NCBI GenBank assembly: GCA_965227445.1
Contig: OZ245751.1
Location: 1,178,001-1,242,000, forward strand
Length of the DNA stretch: 64,000 nucleotides
DNA from: DT-110 sp030148525
Lineage (GTDB): Bacteria > Bacteroidota > Bacteroidia > Chitinophagales > Saprospiraceae
Direction: 5' to 3'
Part shown: positions 44,945 to 53,980 of the stretch, piece after piece
How the letters are laid out: each line of letters begins with the position of its first letter
Numbering within the stretch: the stretch's first letter is position 1
The notes under the pieces: generated by a model
What the model saw: only the letters and a program-made list of their open reading frames with translations
What the model was told of the DNA's origin: nothing
The model's database searches: none
Translations under genes and position numbers: made by a program

Positions 44945-47900
44945 AAATTAAAGATGTAGATTTTCATTTTAAGCGATTTCTTGATCCTATCGATCGACGA
45001 GATGCACGCAATCCAAATAGCGAAGAATTATTAGCCGCTTTATTTGGGCAAGATGCCCAACGGCCTGAGGATTATATAAGTAACCTAACGAGTTTTGCAG
45101 GTAATTCGGAAATGCAGATCGTATATGAATTGATGCAAAATGCAGAGGATGAGAAAGGTGACTACCTGGTCCTTGAAATAATCAACAACTTTTTAGTGGT
45201 AGGAAATAATGGTAAACCCTTTTGGAATAGTAGTGAAGGACTTGGACCACTTTGGGGGTTTCTTAGAGAAAAGAAGGGGAAAAAGAAAAAAGATCCAGAA
45301 AAGAAAGGGGAATACGGAATAGGCTCCAAACTAATCTATGACCTTATTTCTAATGCTGAATCAACAAGGGATGGTCAAACAGAAAAAGGGGCAAGACTAG
45401 TGGAAGCTCTCATAAGAGATCGAAAGGCTCCCTTTTTATTTTCGTGGGAAGATATAAAGCAACTGGAGTCTCTTAGGTATGGAATATTTATGCAAAGAGT
45501 TGAGTTGTCCCGAGAAGAACATGCGGCTTTGTTAGTCAAGTTGTTTCATTCCTATTTCCCAGTGGTTCCTCTCCAGTCATATTTTGTCAATGATCAGGAA
45601 GAGATTCTTTTTACAGAATCAGATCTTAAAATACTTGGAGAACTTACAGATAAGTTTTTCCAGAGCTTTTCAAGTTTTTCTCAATTTACATCGGGAAGCC
45701 TCCTCTTTATTCCACTAGGTGAAGGTCGGGCAGCGCGATTAATGGAAAACTTCAACACCTCCGCTAGTGGGGATGATTTGGTTACTAATATGCGAATATC
45801 TCTTTCCACATTAGACCATTTGCGATACGTCTATTTTAATCGCCAGAAAATTGTAGCAAAAGATGATGGGCTACGATTGCCCATCCGTGATGAAGGTGGA
45901 GCTATAGGAGAGATTTACCTACCTGATCCCAGTGAGATTATGCCGGGAAATAGCATCAATGTGTTTAAGTTTTTTCCCTATCAGGAGACGACCTTTGGCT
46001 TTCAGTTTGTGTTAAACCTACCGCAAGTGCAAGGTGGTCAGAATCGCCAAAGTATTGATTTAGATGCCCACCATAACAGTAAGCTTTTTGCTCAGACTGC
46101 ACAAGGGATCATTCTACAAATGAAAAAACTAGAGAGGGAAGGTGATTTCGATACCCTTTTTTATGTGCACCAGGCAATACTTCAGTCCAATTTAGATGAA
46201 CGTTTACGCGAGAATCAGGTCATTCTATTCTCTTTTCTGGAGAATCTGCTATCTGGCGTGAAAGGGACTCTCATTACGGAGGTAGTAAAAGGTGAAGGAG
46301 ATGAACTGATTATTCTAGATTCCGGCTTACCCTTGGATAAATCGTATCTGACAAACAATAGTTACAGCTGGATTAGCAAACGGTATATTCGGCTCTACGA
46401 AGCTTTGAGTGAAAAATTAGAGTTGCAGAAGAAGTCTATCGGTGACTTACTCGATGAAAATGAGATTTGGCTGCCGGATGGAATCAGAGATTGGGTTTTT
46501 GGATTGGAGGATATCCAATATGCCGATTTGATAGAAGAGTTATCCCATTCCCACAAAGGGTCAATAAGTCGAATCCCATTCATTAAGTTTTCAGATGGGC
46601 AGGTCTATAGTGTTTCTGATATTCTTCAAAGCGAAGAACTGGTTTACCTTCCTGCTAATCTGTCAGGTTTACGCTCTATTTTAATGGATCAAGGCGTGAT
46701 TGTATCCTTGGTGAATGTACAAATGGGGTTATTTTCAGGACTTTCGGTTAGTACTTTAAGGAATTTCAGCAAGGCTCTTGAGCGAATTAATAAGGTATTG
46801 GACCCTGCCAAAATGAACAGGGATCAAAAGTGGAATTTCTTTCTTGCCATCAAAAACTCAGGCGAGGACGTTACCACTTTTTTATCAGAAGAACTAATTC
46901 TTTGGAAAATCCAGGATTCAAACGATTATGGGTCGTTGAATGAGTTCATTTGGGAGCCATCTGACTTTGCCTCTAGCGGTATTTTATCAGGCTTAGGATT
47001 ATCCCTGACCGAAATACGCCCTTTCATGCAACCCTTCGTTGTACCAGAAAAGGAAGCTTGGAATTTGATTCAGGATAATTGGAGTAGAATAGTATCCAAT
47101 ATAACTAGGCACAATTACGAACAAGCTTTATTCGATCTAAATGTTATTCACGGGAAGGCAAATTTAAAGACAAAACTCAAAGAGGATAAGAAGTGGATAC
47201 TAACCTTTGATGATGAATTACATACAACCCAAGATGTTTTTTACACCAACCGTGTTTATGAGCTGAATGAACAGAGACGAATAAAATTGGCGAATTGGCT
47301 TAAGAGTAGTTGTAGTTTATTCTTGCCTAATGATTTGTTTCTGAATCACCCCTTGGTACGTGAGGATAGTATAGCTTTTTCTGATGTAAGGGAAGGTAAT
47401 TTACAAGCTGTTGCGAAATGGTTCAAACCTACAGATTGGATTCCTTGTGACAAAGAAATAGTTGAGCTATTATGGAAAGTCAAGACGGAAGATGAGCTTT
47501 TCTTCGAATACTTCCTTATTAAAATGAGGGGTGGTATCCTACAGATCAGAAAAAAGGAAGGTAGTGGCCTCAATCAGTTTTTTGTGGAAGAACCCCATTT
47601 GAGAACTTTCCTGAACACCCAACCTGACTTCATTGAATTGCCCGATATGTTACAGCGAAATCCTGTCTTTGTTAAAGAAGCTAAGCAGGTTACACCAAGA
47701 ATCCAAGCTCTAGTGGAGAATTATCCAGGTGAAGAAGCACTGATCTGGAGTGTAATAGAGCAGGATGATCGTCTGAAAAAGAACTATTTGGATCAATTCT
47801 CTAGTTTTCAATTTTTCACCAATGATGAAAGAGAAAACTACCAGGAGGAGTTCGAGGGAGAACTGGTTAGGCTATTAGTCAGACAAAATTGGGAAGAGGA

Positions 47901-50079
47901 CTATAAACAAAAAATGTCCATAAATGGTGTGCCTTGGCAACAATTCACCTGGAGTGGTAATGTCCTCGTTTCGGGAACTTCAAGGCCATTTTCATTGATG
48001 AAATTACTTCCAGATTTGGAGGTTAATCCATCTCTATTTTTTTTGATTAAACAGCGCTTTTTAGGACAGAAAACGGGTAAACTGTTTTTTCAACAAGATT
48101 ATCCTCAGGAAGACCTTTTTAATGAATTGTGGCAAAAAGATCAGTTGTCATCTGCAGATCAGGTAGCGTATATGGTTGCCTTTTTAAAAGAACAGAAGAA
48201 CACAAATTTAAAGGCACGAGAAACTCAAATCAGAAATTTTAAGACTACTGAATTATTGCAGTCTTTTTATTCGTATCAAATAACTGGTTTTACATCTTAC
48301 CTGGAAGATATCTTTTTTGATCCTGCGCACTATATCCATCTAGAAAGTAAAGGATCAGAGTTGATGTACCATGGAGAAGAATTACCGGAATGGTGCCGTA
48401 ATTGGCTGTGGAGTGAGGAGGGTACAATGCAAGAAAAACTTAAGTTTCTTCAAGAAAACGGATTACAGGTCGATTCATCGCCCGTCATTGCAGCCAGGGA
48501 AATCTGGAAAGGATCTCGAAAATACACTACTTCAATTTTTAAAACTAATTCAAGTAATTGGCCTTCTACATCCCTATGGGAAAATACCTTGGAGTGGTTC
48601 AGATCCGTTGGGCCTGTAAAAATCAGTAAAGAAGGCCAAAAAGACTCTTACCATCTTATTTGTTGGGTAGTTAAATCTTTTGTTGAAAAGTATGAGCAAT
48701 GGCCAAAGTTGGTTCCCACGTTCAATTGTGATACTGATACAAATACGGTTTCTATTTCATTAAAAGATTTACAGAAGTCCAAAGCAGTTTTTTTGAGAAA
48801 ATTCCAGCCTGACTTTCTACCTGTTTTGCGAGCACTAGAATCAGACGGTTTAGGTCAATTCATAGACTTGACGTCAGGTATATATGACGCTACTTTTTGG
48901 AAAGTGGCAAAGAATCTTGAGCTTAGAGAATTGAGACTACAGATAAAAAGAGAATCCTTAGAGCGCAATAAAGAAGAATGGACTTCTCCTATTTATCAAG
49001 AGTGGAAAAAAGAATATACAAAGTATACGTTCTGGACCACTAGGGAATCTCTGGACATACATTACCAATATTCAGTGTCATATAACAACAAAGAACAAGA
49101 TAATGAATGGCAAGAAGTGCCTGGTTCATTCAGCGGTGATGTCTTATTAGAAGAAGATTCGTCCAATAAGAAAACCGTTGGACTCTATATGCCTGAGGAA
49201 AAAACTTCCATTTTGGAGGTTATTAAAGGTAATAAGAACGTAATTTTTTCTACTAATGAGCAAGAGGACTTTGTTGCCTTGTTATCCCAGTTTACGTTAT
49301 CTGATGAGCATACCCAGATTATCGAATCTATAGGTCCGGAAGGGATAGAAATAATTACGCAGGAAGGTTTATCCGGAAGCGAAATAATCAAGCGCCTTAA
49401 AGGAGAAGGAGACGGGAACGTTGATATGGGTGAGATCAATGACAAGGAAAAAAAGGATTTGCAGGATAATGCTTCTTCATTAAAAAAATTACTTGCCAAA
49501 TACCAAGGCAAAGAGTTAACTGAAATTGTGGAGGATATTGAGAAAATGGTCGGTCTGTTTAACGAGCAGAATGAAAAACTAAAGATTAATCAAATTTCGG
49601 GACTGATCGGGGAATTGTTTATCTATCATTGGTTAAAAGGACGTTTCCCAGGAGTAAAGATAAAATCTATAGAGGAAAATCCTGAACCACGAGTAACTTG
49701 GACACCTTTTGATTTAGAGCTGATTTTTAATGGTAGAACGTACGCGATAGAAGTGAAAACTACACTGAAATCAATCAACACCATTGGCGAGTCAATGCCA
49801 TTTTATTTAAAAGATAGTCAATACGAGGAGATGAAGTATCGTCCGGAGGGTAGATTTGTTATGGTGAGAGTTGGACTTGCTGACTTTGGTTTAACCCAAC
49901 TCTTTGATAGGTACAAAAAATTGAGCGCGCCATTTGATGTGATGTTGGTTGATCATTTCTCAGAACTAAACGCTACCATATCAGAGCAAGCTAAGGCAAT
50001 ACCCTATGAAGCTATTAAAGAAAATTTACAATACTTTAGTTTATATCGACCTAAAGGGGAAGGAGGCTTGCCATTTTAA
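44941..50079 (+). CDS. Giant GHKL (sacsin/HSP90-like) ATPase with C-terminal DUF3883-like nuclease domain
   Basis: 1712 aa. The N-terminal ATPase shows the GHKL boxes: VYELMQNAED (E63, N67), VVGNNGKPF (~87-95, a sacsin-type G1 box) and EYGIGSKLIYDL (~124-134). The following ~1300 residues have no motif I recognise. At ~1570-1680 a restriction-endonuclease-like domain is visible: ISGLIGELFIYHWL, then TWTPFDLEL and YAIEVKTT give a D...E-x-K pattern. It overlaps the ZorB-like gene by 4 bp. In Zorya the motor works with ZorC/ZorD or ZorE; this protein takes that place. A motor-gated ATPase/nuclease effector is inference. The gene is AT-rich. Confidence 0.75.
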   Translation: MKIKDVDFHFKRFLDPIDRRDARNPNSEELLAALFGQDAQRPEDYISNLTSFAGNSEMQIVYELMQNAEDEKGDYLVLEIINNFLVVGNNGKPFWNSSEGLGPLWGFLREKKGKKKKDPEKKGEYGIGSKLIYDLISNAESTRDGQTEKGARLVEALIRDRKAPFLFSWEDIKQLESLRYGIFMQRVELSREEHAALLVKLFHSYFPVVPLQSYFVNDQEEILFTESDLKILGELTDKFFQSFSSFSQFTSGSLLFIPLGEGRAARLMENFNTSASGDDLVTNMRISLSTLDHLRYVYFNRQKIVAKDDGLRLPIRDEGGAIGEIYLPDPSEIMPGNSINVFKFFPYQETTFGFQFVLNLPQVQGGQNRQSIDLDAHHNSKLFAQTAQGIILQMKKLEREGDFDTLFYVHQAILQSNLDERLRENQVILFSFLENLLSGVKGTLITEVVKGEGDELIILDSGLPLDKSYLTNNSYSWISKRYIRLYEALSEKLELQKKSIGDLLDENEIWLPDGIRDWVFGLEDIQYADLIEELSHSHKGSISRIPFIKFSDGQVYSVSDILQSEELVYLPANLSGLRSILMDQGVIVSLVNVQMGLFSGLSVSTLRNFSKALERINKVLDPAKMNRDQKWNFFLAIKNSGEDVTTFLSEELILWKIQDSNDYGSLNEFIWEPSDFASSGILSGLGLSLTEIRPFMQPFVVPEKEAWNLIQDNWSRIVSNITRHNYEQALFDLNVIHGKANLKTKLKEDKKWILTFDDELHTTQDVFYTNRVYELNEQRRIKLANWLKSSCSLFLPNDLFLNHPLVREDSIAFSDVREGNLQAVAKWFKPTDWIPCDKEIVELLWKVKTEDELFFEYFLIKMRGGILQIRKKEGSGLNQFFVEEPHLRTFLNTQPDFIELPDMLQRNPVFVKEAKQVTPRIQALVENYPGEEALIWSVIEQDDRLKKNYLDQFSSFQFFTNDERENYQEEFEGELVRLLVRQNWEEDYKQKMSINGVPWQQFTWSGNVLVSGTSRPFSLMKLLPDLEVNPSLFFLIKQRFLGQKTGKLFFQQDYPQEDLFNELWQKDQLSSADQVAYMVAFLKEQKNTNLKARETQIRNFKTTELLQSFYSYQITGFTSYLEDIFFDPAHYIHLESKGSELMYHGEELPEWCRNWLWSEEGTMQEKLKFLQENGLQVDSSPVIAAREIWKGSRKYTTSIFKTNSSNWPSTSLWENTLEWFRSVGPVKISKEGQKDSYHLICWVVKSFVEKYEQWPKLVPTFNCDTDTNTVSISLKDLQKSKAVFLRKFQPDFLPVLRALESDGLGQFIDLTSGIYDATFWKVAKNLELRELRLQIKRESLERNKEEWTSPIYQEWKKEYTKYTFWTTRESLDIHYQYSVSYNNKEQDNEWQEVPGSFSGDVLLEEDSSNKKTVGLYMPEEKTSILEVIKGNKNVIFSTNEQEDFVALLSQFTLSDEHTQIIESIGPEGIEIITQEGLSGSEIIKRLKGEGDGNVDMGEINDKEKKDLQDNASSLKKLLAKYQGKELTEIVEDIEKMVGLFNEQNEKLKINQISGLIGELFIYHWLKGRFPGVKIKSIEENPEPRVTWTPFDLELIFNGRTYAIEVKTTLKSINTIGESMPFYLKDSQYEEMKYRPEGRFVMVRVGLADFGLTQLFDRYKKLSAPFDVMLVDHFSELNATISEQAKAIPYEAIKENLQYFSLYRPKGEGGLPF

Positions 50080-50205
50080 CTTTTAACCACGTATTTGGAT
50101 AAATCTAACGGTTGCCAAGGGCTTGATAAGGTATATGAAGAGTTTAAATTCGAAAAAATATTTTTCTTTTTTATTTTAATGGCGTTTTATTAATTTCTAC
50201 TCCTT

Positions 50206-51246
50206 ATGAGATTGATTCATGCCGCAAGAAAATGGAATAAACCAACTTCAAGAATTGTGTCTATTCTTGCTGATCATGGATATACCGTCCCTAATAGGCC
50301 AACTGAAAAGTTGACTGAAGAACTAGTCGCAGTATTAGAGAAACACTTTTCTGTTCCAGGTATAAACAAAGAAAAAAATAACGACGCTGAAGTTAAAGAA
50401 ACCTCCGGTAAAAGTGATTTTTATAAAAAAATTAAGTCAACACTAATTCAAAGACATAATGATCCGGAGGTAAGTAAAAATAGCAGAAAAAAAATAGATG
50501 GTAAATCAAATTCCTGGACTAGATTTAAAGCTAAATGGAAGAACAAAACCTCTTCCCAGATAACCCGACGAAAAGAGGCCTTAAAAATCTTACTTCCTTT
50601 AATCTGTAATTGGCAAAAACGTTTCATCGAAAAATTGAAACTGATTCCCGCTCTAGAAAGACGAAAAACAGTTTGTCCAAAGTGTGAAAAAAAGATTGAT
50701 GTTCTCCACTTCCACAATCATTTAGTGACAGAGCATACAAAAATAGAGTCCAGCGAGTGGAGAAAGCAGAATCCTGCATTTCTCCATAATTTTTCTAAAT
50801 CAGAGATGAGGGAAATTTATAATCTTTTGGAAGGATGTACCCTAGGCCAGGTTGCCGAATGCTTAAAAGTGCCATTTGAAGTATTCCGAAAGATGTCCTT
50901 CGATGGAGAAGATGTAAAGAAAGAAGAGCCTCTTTCTTTTGAACTTTTTCTCGAAGCAGAAGCCCCTATTTTTGTTTGCTTCTTTATTTCCAACTTGAGA
51001 CTTACGGATAAGTCTGAAATGGAGTTGTTAGACATTATAGATCGTGATTTCTCAGTACTCAGAAAAATCAAATCAAAGAAAACGAGTAAAAAGCACCATA
51101 AAAAGAAAATTAAAGGGGGCGTCAAAAAGAAGAAAAAGAAGAAAGAGTATAAAAGTACCTTGCCCAAACACTTCAAAGGGAATGATTATAAAAGTGAACC
51201 CCTGGAAATTTTTAAGTATGGTTTTCGTATAGTCAGGAAGCGATGA
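50206..51246 (+). CDS. Basic protein with IF2N-like domain and zinc-finger-like segment
   Basis: 346 aa. The first ~50 residues (RLIHAARKWNKPTSRIVSIL then DHGYTVPNRPTEKLTEEL) resemble the IF2N helical domain of Bacteroidota translation factor IF-2. At ~162-183 VCPKCEKKIDVLHFHNHLVT has the Cys-Cys-His-His spacing of a zinc finger. A segment LLEGCTLGQVAECLKVPFEV at ~205-225 looks like a helix-turn-helix. The last ~70 residues are very rich in lysine. Together these point to a DNA- or RNA-binding protein. It lies 126 bp after the GHKL gene on the same strand and could be the last gene of the island or a separate regulator. No named family recognised. Confidence 0.6.
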   Translation: MRLIHAARKWNKPTSRIVSILADHGYTVPNRPTEKLTEELVAVLEKHFSVPGINKEKNNDAEVKETSGKSDFYKKIKSTLIQRHNDPEVSKNSRKKIDGKSNSWTRFKAKWKNKTSSQITRRKEALKILLPLICNWQKRFIEKLKLIPALERRKTVCPKCEKKIDVLHFHNHLVTEHTKIESSEWRKQNPAFLHNFSKSEMREIYNLLEGCTLGQVAECLKVPFEVFRKMSFDGEDVKKEEPLSFELFLEAEAPIFVCFFISNLRLTDKSEMELLDIIDRDFSVLRKIKSKKTSKKHHKKKIKGGVKKKKKKKEYKSTLPKHFKGNDYKSEPLEIFKYGFRIVRKR

Positions 51247-51258
51247 AAAAAATCGCTT
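51238..51258 (+). terminator. Possible terminator at the end of the IF2N-like gene
   Basis: AAGCGAT/ATCGCTT 7-bp stem with a 7-nt A-rich loop that includes the stop codon; a T run (TTTTTT) follows 11 bp later. It lies between convergent genes. Confidence 0.35.
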
Positions 51259-51300
51259 TGGAGTTGGTTTTTTAAATCTTATCTCAATTATTGGCAGTTC

Positions 51301-53502
51301 TCACCCCAATACCTTCTCAAACACCCCAATCACCCGGAAACCTTCCAGATCGTCCCCCTCCAATACGATAGGCACATAGGCCTCATCCGTTGATCGTGGA
51401 TGAAGAATGATCTGATCGTGTGTCCATCCTTCTTCGGATAATGCTTTCTTACTTTGGTATTCCTTGATGGTGTAACACGAACCCAGTTCAGCATCCTCAA
51501 AACGGGTGTGTTCCACGAGTACGATGAGACCATTGCGGGAGCCTCCCTGGTAGGTTCGGAAAAGGCAAAGGGAACCAGTGGGGATAATCTTATTCATGGA
51601 TTCGCCCACAACCCGACAAGCAAATAATCGGGGAGATGGCTTGAATTGGCCCGCTGCTGCAACCCAAGTAACATCCGAAGGTTGTTGCAAGTCTCCGAAA
51701 GTTCCGGCTGCTACCTGCAGGTCGTACACCGGAATACTATTTTCAAAAGGTTGTACTTGATCTGGAGGAATTATCTGTAAAGAGCCATGTTGCTCGGTTA
51801 CGGGGTCTTCTTTTGCGAAAGCTCCCCGTAAATAGGCTCGCAGGTTGGGATTACAGGCATAGATATAGGTTCCCTTGATACCGCGCAACAGAATGGTTTT
51901 ATAGATATTTAGAATATAGTCCCGTAAATCCTCGGAATCGGAAATACCCATGCGGCCGTTCTTGTCGCGGTAGTTCTCTTTTATGACAACCAGTGACTGG
52001 CTGACGGGGTCATAGTCGATTTCATGACCGAATATGATGCCGGCATAATTCAGGTCGTAACCTTGAGTGGTATGAATGCAACCCACCTCTGCAACAGCAC
52101 CGTCAGAATTGATCCAATCGGAGGTCTGACTATTCCATTGCAATTGAATGCCGTCTTCGACAATGTCAAAAAGTTCCGCGTCTTTTTTGGATTTCCATTC
52201 CCAGGCGTAACCGGCAATAAGGCGTGAAAGTCCTTCCTCTTTGTCCCTCGCTTTAATTGCCTGAACCATATCGGGCAGTGCATCAAAGAAACGCAGATCG
52301 TAGTCAGACACAGCCTGGGTAGTTTTGGTAGACTGCAATGTTCCCTCCAGCAGTTGCTCTACCCAAAATACGTAGGCATTACCTCCCCGTACCCGGAATT
52401 GAGACTGTAATCTTTGAACGAGCGTATCGGGTTCATGGCGGAGCTTTTCGAAGGCCGCGGGATCTACATCGGATGGTTTGATCGATTGGTATCGGTCGTA
52501 GAAAAATAAAGACCGTTGGGCTTGCCGGCGTACCCAGTCGAGTTCACTGGTATGTTCCGGATCCAAACCTAGTTCTCTGCAGATCTCATCAAAACGACCG
52601 AAATAATTCCCAAGATTGGCTCTTTTGCGCAAGCGGTGTGCTTCGTCTACTAAGATGATGTCGTAGTCTTTCTTGATGACTTCGGCAGGTCCGATCACCA
52701 TACTGGCTTTCAGGCCACGGATGTTTTTAAATACCTGCTTAAGAGTGTTGCGGAAGGAGGCCATGGGAACAACTAGTGCCATGTCCGGATCTGGCCAGGC
52801 CTCTTTGGCCTGTAGTATAAGGTCACGCATATCGTCTTCCTCTTTCCCAAACTCACCGAAGTAGAAATCGCTGAGGTCGCTTTTCAGCAGTTTAAAAAGA
52901 AACACCGCTAATATCGTTTTTCCGGTCCCGGCACCCCCTTCGATTAATACCGATCGGGTATCCGGCCGTAGCAGCCCCTCCAGCATTTGGCGTAAGCCGT
53001 CTCTCTGTTCACGGGTGAGGCTTTTGTACGGAGAGTATTTGAACAGGTCAGAATTGTTGATGTGCTCTAAGGAGTGCCGGACAATGCCTTCCGACCGGAG
53101 TTGACCCCAGATATCCTTAAAAGTTTCCCAATAGACTTCCCTTTTTTGGTAGTAGTTGTGGTTGGCCAAGCCCATATTCGCATTGAGCAACTGGAAAAAG
53201 CCATCTCCTGCCAAATACTTAATGAGATTGGATTCAATATCCAGGGTAGCGGATTTGTTGAATGTCTTGCTAGCGATCAGGTGTACGGAGGTAAGCTTTT
53301 TCTTGTCCCGATGGGTCAGGTGCGTATGCATACGGCTCAGCGCATCGGTGGTCTCACCGACATAAGCCAATTTCTTTTTACCATCACTCAGGATGTATAC
53401 TACCGGCCACAGGTCACTTGCGTATTTATTAGTCTGCAGTTTTTGTATGCTATCCTTTTCAAAATCCAACTGGGAGATAGCCACTTCCGTGGTTGATATC
53501 AT
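51301..53502 (-). CDS. GIY-YIG nuclease / DUF2075 helicase / S24 peptidase fusion
   Basis: 733 aa with three parts. Residues ~33-115 form a GIY-YIG nuclease (VVYILSD...KLAYVGETTDAL, with R57). Residues ~180-590 form a DUF2075 SF1-like helicase: LIEGGAGTGKTILAVFLF (~186), IILVDEAHRLRKR (~280), VGCIHTTQGYDLNYAGIIFG. The C-terminal ~110 residues are an S24/LexA-like peptidase, with Ser in CRVVGESMNKIIPTG and Lys in CYTIKEYQSKK as the catalytic dyad. LexA-type self-cleavage on DNA damage could release or silence the nuclease-helicase (inference). Its start overlaps the stop of the MazG-like gene by 4 bp, so the two are co-translated. GIY-YIG and S24 fusions to DUF2075 suggest a phage-defence effector. 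Confidence 0.85.
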   Translation of the reverse strand: MISTTEVAISQLDFEKDSIQKLQTNKYASDLWPVVYILSDGKKKLAYVGETTDALSRMHTHLTHRDKKKLTSVHLIASKTFNKSATLDIESNLIKYLAGDGFFQLLNANMGLANHNYYQKREVYWETFKDIWGQLRSEGIVRHSLEHINNSDLFKYSPYKSLTREQRDGLRQMLEGLLRPDTRSVLIEGGAGTGKTILAVFLFKLLKSDLSDFYFGEFGKEEDDMRDLILQAKEAWPDPDMALVVPMASFRNTLKQVFKNIRGLKASMVIGPAEVIKKDYDIILVDEAHRLRKRANLGNYFGRFDEICRELGLDPEHTSELDWVRRQAQRSLFFYDRYQSIKPSDVDPAAFEKLRHEPDTLVQRLQSQFRVRGGNAYVFWVEQLLEGTLQSTKTTQAVSDYDLRFFDALPDMVQAIKARDKEEGLSRLIAGYAWEWKSKKDAELFDIVEDGIQLQWNSQTSDWINSDGAVAEVGCIHTTQGYDLNYAGIIFGHEIDYDPVSQSLVVIKENYRDKNGRMGISDSEDLRDYILNIYKTILLRGIKGTYIYACNPNLRAYLRGAFAKEDPVTEQHGSLQIIPPDQVQPFENSIPVYDLQVAAGTFGDLQQPSDVTWVAAAGQFKPSPRLFACRVVGESMNKIIPTGSLCLFRTYQGGSRNGLIVLVEHTRFEDAELGSCYTIKEYQSKKALSEEGWTHDQIILHPRSTDEAYVPIVLEGDDLEGFRVIGVFEKVLG

Positions 53503-53819
53503 AGTTCATTGTACTTTTTAGCAGTGCCTTTTGCTTTAGAAACGGGGTATTTTTCACTGTTCTTCCTGATCTTTTCCAGCACAATTTTCCGTACATCAAA
53601 GTCATATTTATCCGCAAGCAAAAAGGCGTAGGCAAAGACATCGGCTAATTCTTCTTTCACCTTTTCACGTTTTGCGTCTTCCGGCTGTTTCCATAGGAAT
53701 TGCTCAAGCAATTCGCCGGCCTCAATACTCAGTGCCACTGACAAGTCCTTTGGGTTATGGAATTGTTCCCAGTCGCGTTCGTTACGGAAGTTGATGAGTG
53801 CTTGAATGATGTCGTCCAT
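53499..53819 (-). CDS. MazG-like nucleotide pyrophosphohydrolase
   Basis: 106 aa from the ATG at 53819 (MDDIIQALINFRNERDWEQF). The all-alpha NTP-PPase fold is shown by IEAGELLEQF and KEELADVFAYAFLLAD, the E-x2-E and E-x2-D metal sites, in the normal order. The length fits the short MazG-like (MazG-related/RS21-C6) group. It hydrolyses (d)NTPs to monophosphates. It overlaps by 4 bp with the downstream GIY-YIG/DUF2075/S24 gene, so the pair is a two-gene operon, perhaps a dNTP-depleting or nucleotide-sensing partner of the nuclease (inference). Confidence 0.88.
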   Translation of the reverse strand: MDDIIQALINFRNERDWEQFHNPKDLSVALSIEAGELLEQFLWKQPEDAKREKVKEELADVFAYAFLLADKYDFDVRKIVLEKIRKNSEKYPVSKAKGTAKKYNEL

Positions 53820-53927
53820 GGTGTGGTGTATTGTCGAAGGGTAAAGTAACAACTTGGGGGGAATTAGCCTAATGGGGGGCATTTGAGAATTAGGAAACCT
53901 CAATTCGATGTAGTATCATATACAAAA

Positions 53928-53957
53928 CCCCACTGCGTAAAGCAGTGGGGCAAAAGG
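53928..53957 (-). terminator. Rho-independent terminator of the metalloprotease gene
   Basis: Perfect 9-bp stem CCCCACTGC/GCAGTGGGG with a 5-nt loop (53928-53950). Read on the - strand it is followed by TTTTG, and it lies 31 bp past the stop of the metalloprotease gene. Confidence 0.8.
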
Positions 53958-53980
53958 CCTAGCGTACTAGATGTCCTAGA

